64,000 nt of DNA, from positions 841,639 through 905,638 of the forward strand of contig NZ_CP018744.1 of assembly GCF_001922545.1 (NCBI RefSeq), in the 5' to 3' direction. This DNA comes from Borreliella garinii (lineage in GTDB: Bacteria; Spirochaetota; Spirochaetia; Borreliales; Borreliaceae). Shown here piece by piece: positions 58,699 to 64,000 of the stretch. The notes under the pieces are model-generated. The model saw only the letters and a program-made list of their open reading frames with translations. It did not search any database and was not told where the DNA came from. Every line of letters starts with the position of its first letter. Position 1 is the stretch's first letter. A program made the translations under genes and the position numbers.

Positions 58699-58770
58699 TG
58701 AAAATTATTAATTTTATGATAGACTTATAGTTGTGATCAACTTATTATTTAAATCAAACAATATTAATTA

Positions 58771-60558
58771 TTATAGTAGGTTTGCCTTTTTTATTAATCT
58801 TTTATTAAATTCTAATAGCTTGAGCAAAATATTTCTTTTTGTATAAATAACCTCGCTAAGCACCCTTGTTACTGGTTCTGTTTTTGAGATTCTCATCCAT
58901 AAGGTTGCAACGATTTCTTTATTAGTTTTTAATAATACCTTTAATCCACCCGAGGCATCTCCTGTTCTAATCTTAGATTGTATTTTGCCTTCGTAGTTAA
59001 TGATTTCATAATCAACTATTGATAATTCTTGAAACAACTTGTTGCGTTTTATTTCTTTAATCAATAAATTTTCGTAATTGCTTTTTAAAATTTCTTGGTT
59101 TTCTATTTTGAGATTTGTTAAATTGGCTTTCTTGGATGATACTATTACATTGCTATAAAAATTTGTTGTATTTAAAATATCTTTTAAGCTGTATTTTTCT
59201 TTATAGTAGTTTTTGGACAATTTGCACCATATTTGATAAAGTTCTTTCATTTTTAATAATTTTACGATACTAAGCAGAGTGGTAATTGGATCTCTTACCC
59301 TTGAAGGATATATTATGCAACCCCCATTTGATCCCTCTCCTGAGATTTTTACAATAAATCCCTGGGCTCTTAAATCATCTGCCATTTCTGTTAGATTGGC
59401 TTCTCCAACTTCTACTCTGTAAACTTTGGCGTTGAAAAAATTTGCAATTTTTTCAATATTTAGAGATGTTGCATCATTGGTTACTATTGCTATGTTATTT
59501 TTTATTCCTGTATAATAAAGATAGCTAAGCTCTGAAATTACTACAAGTGCAAATATTTTTTGTGCTTCGATAATGCCTGTAGTGTTTGTGACTTTGTCTA
59601 TAAACACTAGATTACCCCTATCTCCATCACAATCCGGTACATATCCCAGTTCAAAAGAATTGTCTTTTATATATTTTTTTTGTAGTAGCTTTTTACATTT
59701 ATTTAAAGATTTTCCTTCAGGAATAATATTATGCTTAAAAATGCCTATTTTGTCATTATGTAATTCTATTTTCAATCCCAAAGATTCTATCAATTCTTTA
59801 TCTATTGAATTGATTCTAGAGCTTCCATTCATTTCTGCTATTATTCCAATTGGATTTTTTAATATTCTTTTCTTTAAAATTTCGATATTTTTATTGTTAA
59901 TATCATTTTCATATGCTATTTCATGTATTAATGATTTATAGGCTTCGTAAGATTGGTTTTTGTTTTCTTTTTCCAATTTTATTGTTTTTTTATAATATTC
60001 TAAATGTGCTTTATCTTCATCAAATTTATTCAGAGTATTAATTAAATGCTTTATTAACTTTTCATTTTGGCTATTATTTTTAATTTGTTTTATTATTTCC
60101 CGAGTTTTTGCAGAATTTAGTACGCCACCATCGTTTAATCCTATTTTTATTCCATTGTAACCTACTGGATTATGGCTTGCAGAGATGTAAATGAAGCCTT
60201 TTGAATCTTTGCTTTTTTTTATACAAGCTAAAATTTCAGTTATTGGGAGTATGCCAAAAAACTTAATCTTTTCTTTGCTTGTTATTAATATTTTCATTGT
60301 TATTTCTGCAATAATGTTACCAGTTGGTCTTGAATCTAATCCTAATCCAATATAGGGTCTGGATTCATTTTTAAAATAATTTGATATTGTGAAGATTATT
60401 AGCGCTATTAACACTTTATCTTCATTGTCTATTTCATTTTCTGTTGAATCTTCATTTTTTGATTTTGCAAAAATTTTTCTAAATCCCGAAGCAGAAAATA
60501 TCATCTCATCAAAAGCTTTTTTAAAATTCTTCATGTTAAGTGAATATTGTTTAAGCAT
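58771..60558 (-). CDS. Phosphohexomutase (phosphoglucomutase/phosphomannomutase)
   Basis: A 595-residue alpha-D-phosphohexomutase: ISASHNPVGYNGIKIG carries the phosphoserine, VPDCDGDRGN the Mg loop and GEGSNGG the sugar-binding loop, with a final TVMS-like SKTEPVTR-type phosphate-binding region. The length fits the long bacterial PGM type. Interconverts hexose-6-phosphate and hexose-1-phosphate; annotated as phosphoglucomutase in B31 (BB0004). It is divergent from a UDPGP-family gene that could use its glucose-1-phosphate. Confidence 0.9.
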   Translation of the reverse strand: MLKQYSLNMKNFKKAFDEMIFSASGFRKIFAKSKNEDSTENEIDNEDKVLIALIIFTISNYFKNESRPYIGLGLDSRPTGNIIAEITMKILITSKEKIKFFGILPITEILACIKKSKDSKGFIYISASHNPVGYNGIKIGLNDGGVLNSAKTREIIKQIKNNSQNEKLIKHLINTLNKFDEDKAHLEYYKKTIKLEKENKNQSYEAYKSLIHEIAYENDINNKNIEILKKRILKNPIGIIAEMNGSSRINSIDKELIESLGLKIELHNDKIGIFKHNIIPEGKSLNKCKKLLQKKYIKDNSFELGYVPDCDGDRGNLVFIDKVTNTTGIIEAQKIFALVVISELSYLYYTGIKNNIAIVTNDATSLNIEKIANFFNAKVYRVEVGEANLTEMADDLRAQGFIVKISGEGSNGGCIIYPSRVRDPITTLLSIVKLLKMKELYQIWCKLSKNYYKEKYSLKDILNTTNFYSNVIVSSKKANLTNLKIENQEILKSNYENLLIKEIKRNKLFQELSIVDYEIINYEGKIQSKIRTGDASGGLKVLLKTNKEIVATLWMRISKTEPVTRVLSEVIYTKRNILLKLLEFNKRLIKKANLL

Positions 60559-60634
60559 TTAAATTTCTTCTCATTGATATTCTAGTTATATTATTGCTAT
60601 AATAATCAATAATATGTCACTTATATCATTATAC

Positions 60635-60663
60635 TTGAAAATTTGTTTTTTTGCTTATATTAA
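60635..60663 (+). promoter_or_regulatory. Promoter for the UDPGP-family gene
   Basis: TTGAAA at 60635-60640, 17-base spacer, TATTAA at 60658-60663, giving a leader of about 27 bases before ATG 60697. Confidence 0.5.
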
Positions 60664-60696
60664 TAAGCTTTATCTTAATGGTTTTAGTTTTTACTG

Positions 60697-62175
60697 ATGA
60701 ATGTTAAAGTTGATAAAATTTTTTCTGAAATGATACTCGAAAAACTTAATTCTGGTGAGATAGGAATTAATAATTTTGAATCCATTAAATATTTTCCTTG
60801 TGATAGTCATGAAAATATTTTTAATATTTCAGATAAAATTTTAAAGTTTAAGCTTAACAAAGGTTTGGTTGAAGACAATTTAAAAAAATATTTTTATGAT
60901 TTTTCTAAATTTTTGCATTCAGAAGAAGGTGATTGCTATATTTTTTCTTCTTGCGATCTTGAAAATTTGGGACTAATTCTTTTCCCATATCTTTCTTTTG
61001 GAATTTTAAATGGAGGCTCTGCAACAAGTTATTTTGATTTAGCTAAAAATAGGGAGTTGAATAAAGATTTATACATGCTATATGAATCTAAAATACTTGA
61101 ATTTAAAGAAAAATTTGGAGAATTCCCAAAGGGTATGACCCCAGCTTATATTAATAAAGACGGTAGTTTAGGATTTTCATTTTTTGCTTTGAAAATCAGA
61201 CATCTTTTAATGGTTGCCAAAAGATATGAATCTTTTTATGGTAGAAGGATTAAGCCTTCAATATTTCAAATGACTAGTTGCAAAACGGATGAATTTATTT
61301 CAAAATTTTTGGAGCATTTATTTGCAGATGATTTGATTAAAAGTGTAAATTTTTGCAATTTGAAAAAAGAAGATATTCTTACAGCTATTCAACCTTTAAT
61401 TTATTGTTATGAAAAACTTAATAATTCTAATTATCAATATTTTACTTTCAAGGATAATGAAAATGATAATTCTATTTTAGCTTTGCCTGCTGGTCATGGT
61501 CAAAATTTTAAAATTTTAAAAGATATTTATTTACAGCTTTATGAATCTGGGAAAAGATTCGTATACATTGGTAATGTTGATAATATGGGTTATACAATTA
61601 ATTTTAAAGCACTTGCTATAATGGCTTTAACGAATTGTTCTTCTGGATTTGAATTTAGTTTTAAAAGCAAGACAGATTTTAAGGGAGGGGTATTGGCAGT
61701 AAATAGTGAGAATCGTTTAACTTGTGTTGATATTGGTGGAGGTATTTCTTCAGAGATTATACAAGAGTTTGAGAATAAGGGTAATAAGCTGTTATTTAAT
61801 TGTGCTACCGGGCTTTTTAATTTAGAATATTTGATAAAAAATATTGATAAAATAATAGAAAAAATGCCCATTAGAATTATAGAGCAAGATAAAGAAGTTG
61901 GTAAATATATTTCGGTTGAGCAAATAACGTGGGAAGTATTAAAATTAATGGAAAATCCATTGATTTTAACGGTTGACAGAAGTAAAAGATTCCTTCCTGC
62001 AAAGTTATTTATCGACATGTTGCTTAATAGTAATTATCTTGAAGATAGGTACAAATATTGTTGTAGAAAGAGAGTTGCTAATTCTAATGCTACTAAAGAT
62101 TTGTATTGTTCTCTTTCTAATTTGTTATCAAAAGATTATGGGTTGCTTAATAGGTGTTGTAGATGGGCTTTTTAA
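60697..62175 (+). CDS. UDPGP-family (UDP-sugar pyrophosphorylase-like) protein
   Basis: A 492-residue protein that follows the eukaryotic-type UDP-glucose/UDP-GlcNAc pyrophosphorylase order: GILNGGSATSYF (nucleotide loop), PSIFQMTS, ALPAGHGQNFKIL (PPGHGD-like), FVYIGNVDNMGYTIN (NxDN) and DFKGGVLAV. The nucleotide loop lacks the usual GT-Arg, so activity is not certain. The adjacent phosphohexomutase would supply hexose-1-phosphate, and Borrelia needs UDP-galactose for its glycolipids. No Shine-Dalgarno is evident at ATG 60697. B31 order BB0003, where I recall it as hypothetical. Confidence 0.65.
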   Translation: MNVKVDKIFSEMILEKLNSGEIGINNFESIKYFPCDSHENIFNISDKILKFKLNKGLVEDNLKKYFYDFSKFLHSEEGDCYIFSSCDLENLGLILFPYLSFGILNGGSATSYFDLAKNRELNKDLYMLYESKILEFKEKFGEFPKGMTPAYINKDGSLGFSFFALKIRHLLMVAKRYESFYGRRIKPSIFQMTSCKTDEFISKFLEHLFADDLIKSVNFCNLKKEDILTAIQPLIYCYEKLNNSNYQYFTFKDNENDNSILALPAGHGQNFKILKDIYLQLYESGKRFVYIGNVDNMGYTINFKALAIMALTNCSSGFEFSFKSKTDFKGGVLAVNSENRLTCVDIGGGISSEIIQEFENKGNKLLFNCATGLFNLEYLIKNIDKIIEKMPIRIIEQDKEVGKYISVEQITWEVLKLMENPLILTVDRSKRFLPAKLFIDMLLNSNYLEDRYKYCCRKRVANSNATKDLYCSLSNLLSKDYGLLNRCCRWAF

Positions 62176-63182
62176 AAGCTTTATCTTTTATCTTTTTTTG
62201 TTTAAATTTATTTGCGATAGAATCTTTACCAGAAATAGATTATGAATATTTCAATAAGGATAAATCAGATCTTGTAGATTTAATGAGGTTTTTAGGTGAA
62301 TTTGATTTTCAAACTATTTTAAAAGATAGAAGATTATTTATTGGAATTAGAAATTTAAAAGATTTTAAAAATGTTCAGGGACTTAATTTCGATGATATTA
62401 ATAGAATAAAAAAGATTAATCCGATTGGTATAATTTTATTTAGAGAAAATTTAAAAGATGCTGAGCAAACAAAAGGATTGATTAACGCAATAAAAAGTCA
62501 TATTGGACATGATATTTTTATTGCTATTGATGAAGAGGGGGGGATAGTTAGTAGAGCTAGTGAAAATAAAAAAATGGGAGTTTATAATTTTCCGGCTATG
62601 GAGTATGTAGGGGATGTCAAAGATTTGCATCTTATTTATAAAATTGGTGAAGTTCTTGCTAAACAATTGCGCAGGTTGGGTATTAATTTAAATATGGCTC
62701 CAGTTGCCGACATAAAATTTATACCACATACCCCTTTACTAAATAGAACATTCGGGGGATATTCTGCTTATAATATTGGACTTATGGTAGAAGCTTTTAT
62801 TGATGGCATGCAGAATCATGGAGTATTTTCGGCAATTAAACATTTTCCCGGATTAGGGGGAGCAACCACAGATACACATAAATATTTGGCTTTTTTACCT
62901 TATAGTAAAAGCTTTCTAATGTTAAATAATTTTGTGCCGTTTGTTTTTGGTAAGACTTCTAAATTTATCATGATTGGCCATGCAAATGTTCCTAAAATTT
63001 CTAAAGATATAACTAGCATGTCTAAAAGTATTGTTAATATTATAAGAGAAAATTTAAATATTACTAGTATTATGATAACAGACTCTTATAATATGGGAGC
63101 AATTACAAGAAGTTTTTCTAATATTGAAAATGCTATTAAAAAGTCTTTAAGTTCAGGTATAAATATAGTTCTTATTCCCTAG
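62163..63182 (+). CDS. Exported GH3 (NagZ-like) beta-N-acetylhexosaminidase
   Basis: A 339-residue protein with a signal peptide (about residues 1-18, NLFA|IES) and a GH3 N-terminal barrel: IFIAIDEEGGIVSRA, INLNMAPVADIKF, KHFPGLGGATTDTHK (the His of the DxH dyad kept, the usual FPGHG His changed to Leu) and MITDSYNMGAI with the nucleophile Asp. It ends right after the last barrel strands. Likely releases GlcNAc from muropeptides or host/chitin oligosaccharides outside the cytosol. Overlaps BB0003 by 13 bases. B31 order BB0002. Confidence 0.82.
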   Translation: MGFLKALSFIFFCLNLFAIESLPEIDYEYFNKDKSDLVDLMRFLGEFDFQTILKDRRLFIGIRNLKDFKNVQGLNFDDINRIKKINPIGIILFRENLKDAEQTKGLINAIKSHIGHDIFIAIDEEGGIVSRASENKKMGVYNFPAMEYVGDVKDLHLIYKIGEVLAKQLRRLGINLNMAPVADIKFIPHTPLLNRTFGGYSAYNIGLMVEAFIDGMQNHGVFSAIKHFPGLGGATTDTHKYLAFLPYSKSFLMLNNFVPFVFGKTSKFIMIGHANVPKISKDITSMSKSIVNIIRENLNITSIMITDSYNMGAITRSFSNIENAIKKSLSSGINIVLIP

Positions 63183-63284
63183 CAAAATTGCTAAAAAATT
63201 TGTTTTTGGTCTTTGTTTTATTTTAGGTAATTGGATAGTCTTTTGCTAAAACATTTCAAAAAGAAGAAAAATGTTTAAAATTTT

Positions 63285-63863
63285 TTATGGTATAAATATA
63301 GAAATTCCTAGATCCAAAAGAATAAATTCTTTAAAAGAAGTTGATAATTTATAGTAAATGCTATAGTTATTAGGTATGAAATCAATTTCAAATTTTAAGG
63401 CAATTACGGGAAGGATTGGATAGAGAAATGCATTAGTTGTTTTCCCTATAAAGATACTAGTTCTTAGAGTTAAATCGACTTGGGTTCCAATAAAGAATTT
63501 TATAGTAAGTGTATCAGCTGAAATTGAATATTTAGCAATGTAAATAGTGAAAGCTAAATTAAAATAAGCATTTGAAACAAAATCTTGATTTATTGGGATA
63601 GTAAAAAAATTTATGGGACTGAACTGTATTTCAATCCATTCATTATAAGCTGTTAATATTCCGATAAAGGCAATGTATTTATAGTTTTCATTATAAAAGA
63701 TAGGATTTATATAATTATGGTAAATTACACCTATTTTCATTTTTTTTTTAATTATATTTTCTTTAGGGAATTCCCAGCAAGAAGTAGTCAATTTATTTTG
63801 GAAACAAAATAAATTGACACTACACATTAATAAAGAGATTGATAAAATAGTAGTATATTTCAT
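63285..63863 (-). CDS. Telomere-proximal exported protein, unknown
   Basis: A 192-residue protein with a signal-like N-terminus (about residues 1-22). MC at residues 12-13 is a poor lipobox match. The remainder alternates hydrophobic strands (YIAFIGILTAYNEWIEIQFS, AYFNLAFTIYIAKYSI, LTIKFFIGTQVDLTL, YKLSTSFKEFILLDLG) as in an outer-membrane barrel. It is transcribed away from the telomere with no Shine-Dalgarno at ATG 63863. Last gene of the chromosome, BB0001 by order. Confidence 0.7.
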   Translation of the reverse strand: MKYTTILSISLLMCSVNLFCFQNKLTTSCWEFPKENIIKKKMKIGVIYHNYINPIFYNENYKYIAFIGILTAYNEWIEIQFSPINFFTIPINQDFVSNAYFNLAFTIYIAKYSISADTLTIKFFIGTQVDLTLRTSIFIGKTTNAFLYPILPVIALKFEIDFIPNNYSIYYKLSTSFKEFILLDLGISIFIP

Positions 63864-63875
63864 TGCAGTATAGTT

Positions 63876-63913
63876 GGCTTGTATATAATATTATTATATA
63901 CAAGCCTTTTTTT
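63876..63913 (+). terminator. Strong hairpin facing the telomere
   Basis: GGCTTGTATATAAT (63876-63889), ATT loop, ATTATATACAAGCC (63893-63906), then seven T (63907-63913). A perfect 14-bp stem with U tract on the plus strand, 38 bases from the terminal palindrome. On the minus strand the same DNA is the upstream region of BB0001. Confidence 0.75.
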
Positions 63914-63950
63914 CAACTTCTTCAACTATAACTATTTAGTTTTTTTAAGC

Positions 63951-64000
63951 TTTTTATACTATTAGATTATATATATATATATAATCTAATAGTATAAAAA
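63951..64000. other. Linear chromosome telomere (hairpin-end palindrome)
   Basis: A perfect 50-base inverted repeat, 63951-63975 against 63976-64000, centred on an alternating AT tract. Each arm carries TAGTATA (63990-63996 on plus, and its complement TATACTA at 63955-63961), the conserved box 3 of Borrelia telomeres recognised by the resolvase ResT, 14 bases from the axis. The hairpin tip is therefore at 63975/63976 and bases after it are read-through of the other strand, or a replicated telomere. The repeat reaches the window edge, so its full length is not known. Confidence 0.88.

Noticed and set aside
58699..58770. GTTG/CAAC hairpin between trpS and the phosphohexomutase gene as a terminator
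   Set aside because: A five-base stem without a U tract is too weak to support.
63183..63205. TAGCAA/TTGCTA hairpin after the GH3 gene as a terminator
   Set aside because: The stem is short and is followed by A rather than T on the plus strand; no support for termination.
63851..63857. A second TAGTATA telomere box
   Set aside because: It lies inside the start of BB0001 with no inverted repeat around it, so it is a chance match in AT-rich DNA.

Overview
The window is very AT-rich, densely coded chromosomal DNA from a Lyme-group Borrelia (Borreliella). The evidence is specific: the tmRNA encodes the Borrelia proteolysis tag AKNNNFTSSNLVMAA, the outer-membrane porin P13 and the BpuR (PUR-domain) protein are present, and gene order matches the left end of the B. 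burgdorferi chromosome from about BB0068 down to BB0001, here in reverse-complement orientation. BB numbers are from memory of that gene order. The P13 sequence differs from my recollection of strain B31, so a related species or divergent strain is more likely than B31. The right edge is a chromosomal telomere: the last 50 bases form a perfect inverted repeat carrying TAGTATA boxes, as expected where the linear chromosome ends in a covalently closed hairpin and sequence has been read around its tip.

Layout. 0-6.7 kb: an edge-truncated Cof-type HAD phosphatase, aminopeptidase P, a thioredoxin-fold protein, peptide deformylase and methionyl-tRNA formyltransferase, a membrane PASTA protein, and RsmE. 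6.7-14.6 kb: thioredoxin, YbeY, a CorC/TlyC-like protein and a TPR protein, then the glycolytic operon gap-pgk-tpiA with secG, then ung. 14.6-18.5 kb: TrmH, two YhhQ-type transporter paralogues, tmRNA, tRNA-Gly, BpuR and RNase HII. 18.5-24.1 kb: smc, two hypotheticals, phoU and cheR. 24.3-32.4 kb: a PpiD-like chaperone, a pallilysin-type lipoprotein, plsC, parE, parC and p13. 32.4-41.1 kb: smpB, a PEGA/SUMF1-like membrane protein, two LepB-family proteins, a BamB-type lipoprotein, an outer-membrane barrel candidate, folD, yebC and a sugar-dehydrogenase-like protein. 41.2-49.2 kb: ruvAB-queA, pfp, rluD, a YitT protein, a rhodanese fold and uridine kinase. 49.2-55.5 kb: a compact minus-strand cluster priA, BB0013, truA, DUF2225, acpS, YbbR and cdaA. 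55.6-63.9 kb: a HAD protein, an AI-2E family permease, trpS, a phosphohexomutase, a UDPGP-family protein, an exported GH3 enzyme and BB0001.

The genes are mainly core housekeeping: protein N-terminal processing, PPi-linked glycolysis, trans-translation (ssrA plus smpB), chromosome segregation and topology, recombination (ruvAB, priA), envelope biogenesis and c-di-AMP signalling. I saw no insertion sequence, prophage, CRISPR array or defence island. The most interesting material is the telomere with its adjoining hairpin, several catalytically degenerate paralogues (second LepB, rhodanese, SUMF1-like domain, a family-4 UDG-like fold), an unusually short SMC, and structured 3' ends. No stretch longer than about 300 bases lacks a gene, counting the RNA genes at 16.9-17.4 kb.
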